Source: Paenibacillus farraposensis
GTDB lineage: Bacteria; Bacillota; Bacilli; Paenibacillales; Paenibacillaceae
Direction: 5' to 3'
Assembly (NCBI RefSeq): GCF_020736845.1
Contig: NZ_JAFFQR010000064.1
Location: 503,696-567,695, forward strand
DNA: 64,000 bases
Of the stretch, positions 27,878 through 35,640 are shown piece by piece. Below the pieces are notes generated by a model, which saw only the letters and a list, made by a program, of their open reading frames with translations, was not told the origin of the DNA and made no database searches. Both the position numbers and the translations under genes were made by a program. Every line of letters starts with the position of its first letter. Within the stretch, counting starts at the first letter, position 1.

Positions 27878-28124
27878 CACTATTACGTCTCACTCTCATT
27901 AATGGATCCCTGCGAAGATGAATCACAAAATCTTGATTTGAAGTATGGTACACTAAATTCCCAGGCTTTGCTTGAAAAAACTCTTTATTAGCATCTTCTT
28001 CTGATATTGTGCGAATCGGTGCAACTTCATCTACTATTTTTTTGTTACCTTCCTCACGATAATTAAGTATGGAAACCAGAACAAATTGGTCAGGGAATAA
28101 TTCTCTTACTTCTTGCCATCTCAT
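27867..28124 (-). CDS. Small partner of the retropepsin-like protein
   Basis: 85 residues beginning MRWQEVRELFPDQFVLVSIL, with a small beta-sheet pattern and a basic tail (HLRRDPLMRVRRNSDEN). A GGAGGTAGAACGA site precedes the ATG. It overlaps the retropepsin-like gene, and no other gene lies between S3 and S4. I cannot assign a domain. The arrangement suggests a two-component unit. Confidence 0.7.
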   Translation of the reverse strand: MRWQEVRELFPDQFVLVSILNYREEGNKKIVDEVAPIRTISEEDANKEFFQAKPGNLVYHTSNQDFVIHLRRDPLMRVRRNSDEN

Positions 28125-28247
28125 TCGTTCTACCTCCTACAATTTCGTCCTATTCCTTCTTTCTATCTTGATTTTATCATACTTATAGTCGAGCGTTCAC
28201 AATATATCTTTTGTATTTTGAACACCCTTTTTATTATCCACCGATTT

Positions 28248-28366
28248 CATATAACGTTTGGGTATTCATGAACCCCGCCCGGGGTTGTCTGCTGGAATCC
28301 CTTTTCGAATTCCGTCTCGCAGACCAAGGCTCCGTCAGGAGTCGCAGCGTGAATATTATGTTATGT
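28248..28366 (-). repeat. Cassette-site-like palindrome S4
   Basis: Minus strand: starts TCACATAACATAATATTCACG, contains the GGTCTGCGAGA block, has a short AACCCCGGGCGGGGTT hairpin and ends CATGAATACCC, then AAACGTTATATG. Confidence 0.8.
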
Positions 28367-28396
28367 GATTCCGTTGCTTCTTTGCGCTTACTTTCA

Positions 28397-28534
28397 TTAT
28401 CCTCTGTAGTTTTCTTTCATCGCCTTCTTAAACACCTCGATGGGATACTCGTATTTTATAGCTTTATAGATGAATCGGTTATTCCATTGATTTCTTTCTA
28501 TTCCTTCAACAAATTCTCGCTCTATGATTTTCAT
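28397..28534 (-). CDS. 45-residue protein overlapping the DUF6933 gene
   Basis: Reads MKIIEREFVEGIERNQ and ends FKKAMKENYRG; charged and probably helical. Its ATG overlaps the stop of the upstream gene (ATGA), so it is probably translated by coupling; there is no separate ribosome site. The stop lies 31 bp before site S4, the same spacing as other genes of the array. No family recognised. It may form a pair with the DUF6933 protein. Confidence 0.6.
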   Translation of the reverse strand: MKIIEREFVEGIERNQWNNRFIYKAIKYEYPIEVFKKAMKENYRG

Positions 28535-28890
28535 CGTGTAGATAATTCATTTAATGTTCCTATCACACTTCGATTATTAGTAGTTGTGATAATCATACCT
28601 TCATTTTCTTCGATATACCTGCTGATTACTTTTTCCTCGATTTCCTCACTCATTAAATAATTTCTTAGTTCATTAACGAATAACTCTTCTACATTTTTTA
28701 ATTGTGCCTTTTTAACTCCTACGATCGTTAAACTTAGTCTTGATAAGTCATTCATGAATACGATTGTTTTTCTTCTATTCAAAGTGAACATATTGGCATG
28801 CCATGTATTTAATGGAACAGATATATCTGTTTTTTGTACTTTACAATCCATTTCTTTTAGCAGTTTTTGTGTCGCTCTTATAACGTACAT
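28531..28890 (-). CDS. DUF6933 family protein
   Basis: 119 residues. MYVIRATQKLLKEM, WHANMFTLNRRKTIVFMND and VGVKKAQLKNVEELFVNELR follow the pattern of DUF6933 proteins; full members usually run longer at the C-terminus. The ATG at 28890 has AAGGAG 7 nt upstream, so the longer upstream frame is not used. It starts 43 bp from site S5. Function unknown. Confidence 0.75.
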   Translation of the reverse strand: MYVIRATQKLLKEMDCKVQKTDISVPLNTWHANMFTLNRRKTIVFMNDLSRLSLTIVGVKKAQLKNVEELFVNELRNYLMSEEIEEKVISRYIEENEGMIITTTNNRSVIGTLNELSTR

Positions 28891-28932
28891 TATTGTTCTC
28901 CTTGTTATTGATTTACAGGTTTGCAATGGTTT

Positions 28933-29059
28933 CAGATAACGTTTCTGTATTCATGACGTCCAACGGAGTCGGATGTGTCCGCCTGCTTCGATTTCCCTGC
29001 CAAAAGCATCTGCCGGACCGAGGGCCGATATAGCCCAAAGCATGTATATTTTGTTATAG
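28933..29059 (-). repeat. Cassette-site-like palindrome S5
   Basis: Minus strand: starts ATCTATAACAAAATATACATG and ends CATGAATACAGAAACGTTATC. It contains the CGGTCCGGCAG block and a CGACTCCGTTGGACG centre. Confidence 0.8.
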
Positions 29060-29096
29060 ATGTAAGCTCCTTCTTGAACCAACTTTATAGAGTACT

Positions 29097-29663
29097 TTAT
29101 AAAGTAAATCTATTTTTAATTAGTTTTGCAACTTCATCTGCACTTAAATTGGTGTTATTAATCTTTAAATAGTTTTCTCTTATTATTTCCCCTTGGTTGG
29201 AGTTCAATCTGTGTTTTTCCATAGTGTTTTTTAGGTCTTTTTCAGATTGTTCAATATTCCTTTTAGTAGGCTTTTGATCAAGCCTGAATGGGGTTGTATT
29301 TCTTACTAGTCTTTCTTTAATATCTGCTTCTAATTCAACAAAATATATTCGTGCGCCTTTTGATTCAAAAATGTCACAAGTTTGATTTACAAAATCCCAA
29401 TCTCCCTGGAAATCAAATCCCCATACATAGGTGAAAATTAGTCCATATTGATTGCTATTGGCAAAAGATTCGAAAAACTCCTTTCGGAGAAGATTAGCTA
29501 ATCTCCACGTTTCACTACCAAATCCAAAGTACGGATGAAATAATTCGATTGACAAATGATTATGGAATAATTTTAATTCTGTTATTTTCGTCAACTCATG
29601 GCCTACTGTCATTTTGCCGACGGCTTGAGGTCCAAATATTAATATGAAGTTGATAATTATCAC
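29097..29663 (-). CDS. P-loop kinase-like ATPase
   Basis: About 188 residues. FGPQAVGKMTVG is a Walker A motif, followed by a shikimate/adenylate-kinase-like layout (HNHLSIELFHPYFGF, ARIYFVELEADIKERLVRN). Close relatives start just before the P-loop and often act as small-molecule kinases. The start is doubtful: the GTG at 29663 lies directly on top of AGGAG, and no better in-frame start exists, possibly because the 5' end was replaced by the toxin segment at 29677-29840. The stop lies 38 bp from site S5. Confidence 0.65.
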   Translation of the reverse strand: MIIINFILIFGPQAVGKMTVGHELTKITELKLFHNHLSIELFHPYFGFGSETWRLANLLRKEFFESFANSNQYGLIFTYVWGFDFQGDWDFVNQTCDIFESKGARIYFVELEADIKERLVRNTTPFRLDQKPTKRNIEQSEKDLKNTMEKHRLNSNQGEIIRENYLKINNTNLSADEVAKLIKNRFTL

Positions 29664-29707
29664 TCCTGATCTTGTTGATGGTTTATCCCTTCTTAAGTCA
29701 TTGGGAA

Positions 29708-29749
29708 TAAAAAACCCACCTTTGGCCGATAACCTTGGGGTGGGTTTTT
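29708..29749 (-). terminator. Terminator of toxin copy A
   Basis: AAAACCCACC and GGTGGGTTTT form a stem, with a T-run on the minus strand. The same hairpin follows copy B at about 32261-32302. Confidence 0.85.
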
Positions 29750-29771
29750 ACTTTCTCTTGTTGTTATTAAT

Positions 29772-29840
29772 TTACGTTAAAAGTGCAAGAATGAACGTTC
29801 CAAATAAAAGCATCAGAGTCATCGCATCCTTCACTTCCAT
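29772..29840 (-). pseudogene. Holin-like peptide toxin, copy A (truncated)
   Basis: Starts MEVKDAMTLMLLFGT as in the intact copy at 32301-32393. A TAC-to-TAA change gives a stop after LLT (22 residues), so the basic tail (INNNKRK) is lost. The -10 region is also changed (TAAATT instead of TAAAAT). The ribosome site (AAAGGAGGTGA) is kept. The copy is probably silenced or harmless. Confidence 0.75.
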
Positions 29841-29976
29841 GGTTTCACCTCCTTTCGAAGGGAAACCATACCCACCCAAGATTCAATAGTATCTATAATT
29901 TAACTTTATTCACACCTGCGTACAAGTGTTCTTATCCTCTTTCTTTATTGATCCATATTTGTTTTTCATTTCTATT

Positions 29977-30122
29977 ATATAACGTACTCGTATTTGCGAC
30001 GTCCATTCCCCTTAGATAGTTCCTATCTTAGGTGAATGGATGGAACTTCCTGAATCCTCTTCTTCGAAAAAACTCCTGGCAGATCAAGGGCCAACGGCCA
30101 CAGTGTGAATATTATGTTATAG
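29977..30122 (-). repeat. Cassette-site-like palindrome S6
   Basis: Minus strand: starts TCCTATAACATAATATTCACA and ends CGCAAATACGAG, then TACGTTATATA. The central hairpin (CCTTAGATAG/CTATCTTAGG) is shared with S9; the adjacent toxin segment is also shared. Confidence 0.8.
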
Positions 30123-30427
30123 GATGTCAGGGCCTTCTTCGAAATACAAAATCCTTTTTTTAACTATTGTTTCCCGTTAACGTCATTCTATGTTTGCTGA
30201 GACGCTCCTGGTGGATAATAATTATTTGTAACGTTACAGTCATGAAATACGTTGTAGGTTAGGATTTCTTGTACGTCCCCTTACAATTATTCACCACCAC
30301 CTGTAATTTGCTCTTTACCATTGTTAATAATGTATTTAATTCAAATCAAAACATCTTACATAATTGCCCAATCATTCTCTTTGTGTCCAACATATCTTGG
30401 AGATATCAAACAAGAGGAGTTGGTATT

Positions 30428-30853
30428 TTGGTACGTATTCTCGATAAAGCTGCCGTACAACCGCGCCGTAGATTCAACTTGGCAAACTCATTTATTATCC
30501 GACGTTCACCAGCAAGATCTCTCCTTGCAACAATCACTTTACGGATTCCAGTCAATTCTCAACCTAATCGGGTAGATTTAGTAGCAACTGTGGGGGTTCG
30601 AGGTGTTACTGGTATTGCGCAAATACTCTTTAGAATCTTCCGCGATGGAAGAGAGATTTTCAACACCCAACAAGGTATCGAATCTGCTGGTTCTGAACAA
30701 AATTATGCAGTTACGTTCCAGGCTGAAGATAGAAATGTAACGGCCGGTGCCCATGTTTACACAGTCACAGCAGAAAACCTTACTGCAAATACAAGAGCCG
30801 ATGTTGTTGGGCCTGTATCGTTTAGTGGGTTAGCCGTTAAAACGAGAACCTAA
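30428..30853 (+). CDS. Spore-surface (exosporium)-like protein
   Basis: 141 residues. The TTG at 30428 is chosen because AAGAGGAG lies 8 nt upstream; a longer frame upstream (from 30269) looks non-coding. It begins VRILDKAAVQPRRRFNLAN and continues with a beta-rich domain (VDLVATVGVRGVTGIAQILF, EIFNTQQGIES, ADVVGPVSFSGLAVK) that resembles small exosporium/spore-coat proteins of Bacillales. It is the only array gene on the plus strand and has its own terminator. The preceding 300 bp (30123-30427) hold no other gene; a TGGTGG/CCACCA inverted pair near 30212-30302 may structure the leader. Confidence 0.65.
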   Translation: MVRILDKAAVQPRRRFNLANSFIIRRSPARSLLATITLRIPVNSQPNRVDLVATVGVRGVTGIAQILFRIFRDGREIFNTQQGIESAGSEQNYAVTFQAEDRNVTAGAHVYTVTAENLTANTRADVVGPVSFSGLAVKTRT

Positions 30854-30955
30854 TACCATATTTGCAATTTTCAGTACTTGAATGATAGCCCTTTAAAAAC
30901 CTCAAATTTGAGGGAATAGGTACTCTAAGATGGAAAAAGAGATAGAAAAGTAATA

Positions 30956-30991
30956 AGCAGCTTGATCCTAGTCAAAGGATGGGCTGCTTTT
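30956..30991 (+). terminator. Terminator after the spore-surface-like gene
   Basis: AGCAGC..ATCCT pairs with AGGAT..GCTGCT, followed by TTTTGC; about 100 bp after the stop. Confidence 0.6.
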
Positions 30992-31057
30992 GCTCATTTC
31001 CACTAAGCATAACTGCCCGTTAGTTTAATTCATCAATTAATTTCTTGCTCTGATTTC

Positions 31058-31219
31058 CTATAACATTCTTGTATTCACGACGTCCCTCTACCTTAAGGTC
31101 ACGAAGTGACCGGCCGCGATGCGGTTAGGTGGAGGGATGTGTACGCTGAATAATCTTCCCCGAAATGCCTCTCGCGGACCGAGGGGCGAATGCCCCAAAG
31201 CGTGAATACGGTGTTAGAT
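31058..31219 (-). repeat. Cassette-site-like palindrome S7
   Basis: Minus strand: starts CCATCTAACACCGTATTCACG and ends CGTGAATACAAGAATGTTATAGG. The left core ATCTAAC fits the integron RYYYAAC consensus exactly. The centre contains a CCGCAT/ATGCGG hairpin. Confidence 0.8.
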
Positions 31220-31261
31220 GGAATTATTGCCAACTTTGAGTTCTTTACAATCTTTGATTCT

Positions 31262-31960
31262 TCATGAACAGGCACAATCCTCTAAATTGGGAATATCTGA
31301 TTCTTCCATTGCTTTGTTCGTATCAAAATCAATATAAATTCCCGATATTTTCCCTGTCTTTTTCAATATAGTGAATCTAAGTTCATAATTATCTACCATA
31401 AAACTAATATCACTTATTGTTTGAGTTTGAGGCTCTTCGGCAACATCTTTACCGTAAGCAAATTTAATTTTTTCAATAGTATCGCCAACAATAATGCCTC
31501 GTTTTGTTGGCACATTAATCAGATTTATTGAAACAATACGGCCTGATTTAAGGGTTTCATTATATAAGTAGTCGAATCTCAATTCTTCATTTTCCTTATC
31601 GGGGTAGGAAACTTGATACCAATCAAAAGACATTCCATTAACTTCACCCGCTGCCCTAATTCTAATATTCTTATTTGTTTCACCAATTGGAATATGTAAT
31701 TTTGATGTTAGATCTTTCAACGGAGTTTTATTATTCAGAGTTAAACCATTGTAGATCACATCAAGATCAGCACTTGAAATCACTTTAGGACTGGGGTTTG
31801 CTATTTCAGTCGATCCATCAGAGGGAGTTTGGTTAATAGATTTATTTTGTAGACTTGGAGTTCCACCAATTGCATTGGATTCAGCTCTTTTACATCCTAT
31901 CAACATTACAGATAGCATTAATACAATACATATTAATAAAACACAACTTTTTCTTATCAT
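31262..31960 (-). CDS. Lipoprotein of unknown function
   Basis: 232 residues. The signal peptide ends in the lipobox LIGC (Cys23), then a Ser/Asn/Thr-rich linker to about residue 60 and a soluble domain containing LDVIYNGLTLNNKTPLKDL, FDWYQVSYPD and YELRFTILKKTGKISGIYID. A nearly complete secreted protein with a short gap to both flanking sites (43 and 44 bp). I do not recognise the domain. Confidence 0.8.
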   Translation of the reverse strand: MIRKSCVLLICIVLMLSVMLIGCKRAESNAIGGTPSLQNKSINQTPSDGSTEIANPSPKVISSADLDVIYNGLTLNNKTPLKDLTSKLHIPIGETNKNIRIRAAGEVNGMSFDWYQVSYPDKENEELRFDYLYNETLKSGRIVSINLINVPTKRGIIVGDTIEKIKFAYGKDVAEEPQTQTISDISFMVDNYELRFTILKKTGKISGIYIDFDTNKAMEESDIPNLEDCACS

Positions 31961-32003
31961 GGGATAATGCCCCCTCTTATTTTATATCCATTAGCAATAA
32001 TTT

Positions 32004-32126
32004 CACCTAACGTTCCCTGTATTCACGACGTCTGGCGAAGTCGGATATGTCTGCTGATACCTCTTTGAAATCCACCCTGCAGACCAAGGCTCCTTTAGGA
32101 GCCGCAGCTTGAATATTATGTTATAT
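32004..32126 (-). repeat. Cassette-site-like palindrome S8
   Basis: Minus strand: starts TCATATAACATAATATTCAAG and ends CGTGAATACAGGGAACGTTAGG, then TG. The right core GTTAGGT fits the integron GTTRRRY consensus exactly. Confidence 0.82.
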
Positions 32127-32300
32127 GATGGAATTACTCATTTTATTTTGATTCATCTTTTCTGATGTGTTATCATATTCTTAAATAAAGACCAAGTGCG
32201 TCGAACACTTGGTCAGTACAATTGGCTTGGATGGTTTATCCCTTCTTAAGTCATTGGGAATAAAAAACCCACCTTTGGCGGATAACCTTGGGGTGGGTTT

Positions 32301-32393
32301 TTACTTTCTCTTGTTGTTATTGATGTACGTTAAAAGTGCAAGAATGAACGTTCCAAATAGCAGCATCAGAGTCATCGCATCCTTCACTTCCAT
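32301..32393 (-). CDS. Holin-like peptide toxin (type I toxin-antitoxin family), copy B
   Basis: 30 residues: MEVKDAMTLMLLFGTFILAL, then LTYINNNKRK. One transmembrane helix followed by a short basic tail is the pattern of Gram-positive holin-like (Hol_Tox) type I toxins, which depolarise the membrane when overexpressed. AAAGGAGGTGA is a near-perfect ribosome site but lies inside a GGTTTC/GAAACC hairpin that could hide it, as in other type I systems. It has its own promoter (32450-32478) and terminator. The expected antisense RNA antitoxin would overlap this unit; I could not identify its promoter with certainty. Confidence 0.8.
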   Translation of the reverse strand: MEVKDAMTLMLLFGTFILALLTYINNNKRK

Positions 32394-32449
32394 GGTTTCA
32401 CCTCCTTTCGAAGGGAAACCATACCCACCCAAGATTCAATTGTATCTAT

Positions 32450-32478
32450 ATTTTACCTTTATTCACACCTGCGTACAA
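32450..32478 (-). promoter_or_regulatory. Promoter of toxin copy B
   Basis: TTGTAC (32473-32478 on the minus strand) and TAAAAT (32450-32455), spaced by 17 nt, about 57 bp before the toxin ATG. Confidence 0.65.
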
Positions 32479-32527
32479 GTGTTCTTATCCTCTTTCTTTA
32501 TTGATCCATATTTGTTTTTTATTTCTA

Positions 32528-32677
32528 TTATATAACGTTATTGTATTCCCGACGTCCATTCTCCTTAGATAGCTCCTATCTTAGGGGAATGGGTGTATCT
32601 GCCTGACTAAACTTCTTCGAAAAGGCTCCGGGCAGATCAAGGGCCGAAAGGCACACAGCGCGAATATTTTGTTATAT
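32528..32677 (-). repeat. Cassette-site-like palindrome S9
   Basis: Minus strand: starts TCATATAACAAAATATTCGCG and ends CGGGAATACAATAACGTTATA. The central CCTTAGATAG hairpin is shared with S6. Confidence 0.8.
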
Positions 32678-32708
32678 GAATTGTATCTACTTGATTAACC
32701 ATAATTTT

Positions 32709-33245
32709 TTATTCTCGTATTACTATCTTTCCTAATTTATGTCCAAACATTACTAAAGGAATTAATATTAACCCTGATGGTGCATATAATAAAATATCTT
32801 TCATAGACACCAGTTCTTCATTTAACATTCTATAAAACAAATACAATGAATACGGCAAAACAACAATTAACCCTGTTATTACTCCTGGAGTATACGATTT
32901 AAGATATATTGATTGACCTAGATGCGTAAAAACATGGATAAATAACAAGGAATTCACTCCTACAAACAAAATATAACTATTATGTTCTGCCGCCAAATAG
33001 GTAACCGGAATAAAGACTATAAACTCGATAAATACTGCAATTGCAAATTGAGAAGATTTGATGTCAGACATATTTCTAATCATATTACCTAATGAACTTG
33101 GAACTAATTTATGAATTCTTTGATAGTTTTTCTTCATCCAAGATTCCACAAATATAATTTCCTCAAAATCATGGATCATAAACGCGGCCAGAAATAGCCA
33201 CATTAAAGAATTCATAGTTATTATCGAATCATCAATAATCATCAT
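32709..33245 (-). CDS. HXXEE domain membrane protein
   Basis: 178 residues. IHDFEEIIF carries the HxxEE motif of this family, and later histidines (HVFTHLGQSIY) match its second conserved position. About five hydrophobic helices are seen. Members are predicted membrane-embedded metal or enzyme-like proteins of unknown chemistry. It fills the unit between S9 (31 bp from the stop) and S10 (32 bp from the start), so its ribosome site (AAAAGGTGAT) lies just inside the unit. Confidence 0.82.
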   Translation of the reverse strand: MMIIDDSIITMNSLMWLFLAAFMIHDFEEIIFVESWMKKNYQRIHKLVPSSLGNMIRNMSDIKSSQFAIAVFIEFIVFIPVTYLAAEHNSYILFVGVNSLLFIHVFTHLGQSIYLKSYTPGVITGLIVVLPYSLYLFYRMLNEELVSMKDILLYAPSGLILIPLVMFGHKLGKIVIRE

Positions 33246-33276
33246 TGATCACCTTTTGAATAGTTTTAGCACATTT

Positions 33277-33396
33277 CATATAACGTTTCTGTATTCATGA
33301 ACCCCGAAAGGGTTGTCTGCTGCTGAAATACCTCTTCGATATCCATCCCACAGACCCAGGCTCCATAGGAACCGTCGTTTGAATATGATGTTATAT
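33277..33396 (-). repeat. Cassette-site-like palindrome S10
   Basis: Minus strand: starts CCATATAACATCATATTCAAA and ends CATGAATACAGAAACGTTATA. It has an AACCCTTTCGGGGTT centre. It is the right edge of the array, 81 bp from a chemoreceptor pseudogene. Confidence 0.8.
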
Positions 33397-33477
33397 GGTG
33401 GAAATGCTTCTTCAAGATTGAGCCCGCGCTGGACGCGGGCTTTGCTATAAATGAAGCAAAATCATACCTAGACATGC

Positions 33478-35138
33478 TTACTCAACTTTAAACTGACTCA
33501 ACCCATCTTGAAGCTTGTTGGACAATTCACTTAATTGTTTGGATAGTTCAGCAACCTGTTTGACGCTATCCAATTGTTCCTGCGTGCTGGCGCTAACCTC
33601 TTCGGTTGAAGCGGAATTCTCCTCCGTAGTGGAAGAAATGATCTCCAGCGCCTGCAAAATCTCATCTTTGTGCTTGTGAATTTTGGAGGTGTTATTGCTG
33701 ATCTGAATCATTCGTAATTTCAAATCTTCCAAATCTTTGTTAATACTAAAAAATACTTGCTTGGTGTTCTCCACCGATCTCGCATTTTCTTCTGCAATTT
33801 TCAGGCTATGAACTGTGTGCTCAACTGATATGTTCGTTTTTTCTTCAATCACACGTACCTTCTTGTAGATTTCCTGTGTTGCGAGTGCAGTCTACTCAGC
33901 CAGTTTGCGAACCTCCCCGGCAACCACGGCAAAGCCTTTGCCCTGTTCTCCCGCACGTGCAGCTTCAATGGAAGCATTGAGCGCCAGCAGGTTGGTCTGC
34001 GTTGCAATTTGGTTGACTGTGTCCACGAAGCTCGAAATCTCATGACGGCTCAGGTCAATCTCCTGAATAATAGACGACATCGCTTGTGTGGAATTGTGAT
34101 TTTCTTCCGCCCATTTGGATAGCTGATCCACTACAGCCAGCCCCAATCCGCTTTGCTCGGCAGAGGTTTGCACCATCGTTTCAATGGCTTTCGTATCATT
34201 GGCAATCTCGTCAATTTGGCCGGACAATGCTCCGGTTTTTTGTAAAATGTTATCCGTTTCGATGGACTGGTAGTTTGTCGCATTGGCAATCTCATTGATT
34301 GCTGTCGCCGTATCGTTCATCGTTACCGCGGTTTTGGAAGAAATGGATTGCAGACCGTGAGAAGACTGATTCAAGACGTGAGCTGAGCTGCCCACCATTT
34401 GGAGCATTCCTTGAATTTTTTGAGTCATATTGTGAATTCCTTGAGAAATCTGCCCGATTTCGTTGTTGGAATCCGTATCAAACTGAACGGTCAAATCCCC
34501 ATTTTCAATCAGCTTGATTTTTGCGAGCAGCTTCGGTATGGATCTCAACAGATAACGAAGCGTTATATAACAGATCACAACCGGCAGGATTGCGGCCGTG
34601 GCAAAACCGCCAATGGTAATCCAGGTAAAGGTTTTTAACTCTGTGAGTACCTCTTGCTCAGAAATGATTAAGCCTACAGACCAGCCGGTATCTTTACTGG
34701 TTGCATACCCGATATAGCGCCGCTCTCCATTATCATGGATCAGCTGTACTCCAGAATCGCCGGCAATCATTTTCTTCCCGATTTCCCCAAGCTCACCTGT
34801 GCTTTCGTTAATCTTTTCTTTCAGCACTTTATTTTGATCAGGGTGATATAAAATATCACCTGTTTTGGATGCAAGAATCGAATAGCCTGTGCTTCCAAGC
34901 GAATAACTTTGCATGACGGCAGGGATGTCTTTGAAAGCAATATCAACAGCAGAAAATCCGATTAATTGGTTGCTATTGTCTTTGATCAGATAGAAAATGC
35001 CCATGAGCACACTACCTGAATTGACGTCAATTTAGGGATCTGAGTAGTATAAACCATCTGCTTCTACAGCCGGCTTGAAGTACGGGCGTGTTTGGATATC
35101 GAAATCCGGTTTGGACAATATTGAGCGAAAAGCTCTTA
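33478..35138 (-). pseudogene. Methyl-accepting chemotaxis protein with in-frame stops, N-terminus missing
   Basis: A single frame encodes part of a dCache sensor ([39 protein letters not shown]), a transmembrane segment, HAMP and the signalling tip ([20 protein letters not shown]). It is broken by TAA after LYYSDP (near 35034) and by TAG after VRKLAE (33892-33894), then continues TALATQEIYKK to the natural end at 33478. The N-terminal membrane helix and first sensor half are not found. Two nonsense changes in the same frame argue for decay rather than sequencing error. Confidence 0.8.
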
Positions 35139-35640
35139 GATAATATGTCGGAAGTAAGCAGCTGTTTTAATAGGTTTTTAGTATATACAAATTAAGGTAT
35201 TACACGGGACCTGGATGCCCCTAAGTACTAAGCCTTGGCTCATTTCATAATCGCCGCAACAGCGTTGTCAACCAACGCTTTTGACGAGACCGGACCAGGA
35301 TTAGGACCATGGTAGTCTTTGATTCTGGATCCAATATCAATAAAAAAATATTTCTATATTGTAAAATTAGGCTGGCTGGATCAACAGGATAGCAGAATGA
35401 ATCCATGAGTGTGTGGTGTTGAGGACTCTCGCTAAAAGATTCTATCATTCAAATATGGAAGCGTATGTTCTTCATTGCTATATTATGATACCTTTAAGCT
35501 AGAAACGATATCACCATGACACTGAGGGTGAATAATCAAAAAGCAGCTGTGCAGAGAGGAATAAAGCACATGAAGCATTTAAGCAAAGCTCTGGCCCGTT
35601 TTATTGTTAAAATTCTTTTGCACAGAAGAGGTGGTCTTGT
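35139..35640. other. Region without an intact gene
   Basis: Upstream debris of the chemoreceptor and AT-rich sequence. A coding-like minus-strand stretch (DYHGPNPGPVSSKALVDNAV near 35240-35310) has no start and ends in a stop; it cannot be assigned. The last 100 bp probably carry the promoter of the DUF1697 gene. Confidence 0.35.

Larger units (their letters stand above)
32230..32677 (-). repeat. Duplicated block (toxin plus adjacent site), second copy at 29677-30122
   Basis: About 445 bp are nearly identical in order and sequence: terminator, holin-like toxin, ribosome site, promoter region and then the palindromic site (S9 here, S6 in the other copy). The toxin part has diverged less than the sites. 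The shared block crosses the expected cassette boundary. Confidence 0.8.

Noticed and set aside
30269..30427. N-terminal extension of the spore-surface-like gene
   Set aside because: The extra 53 codons look non-coding and the TTG at 30428 has a much better ribosome site.
25740..33396. CRISPR array
   Set aside because: The repeats are 85-165 bp, the intervals are 0.3-1 kb and contain genes, and no cas genes are present.
33266..33475. 69-codon minus-strand frame near the right array edge
   Set aside because: It lies within the palindromic site S10 and the hairpin beyond it; no ribosome site or family pattern.
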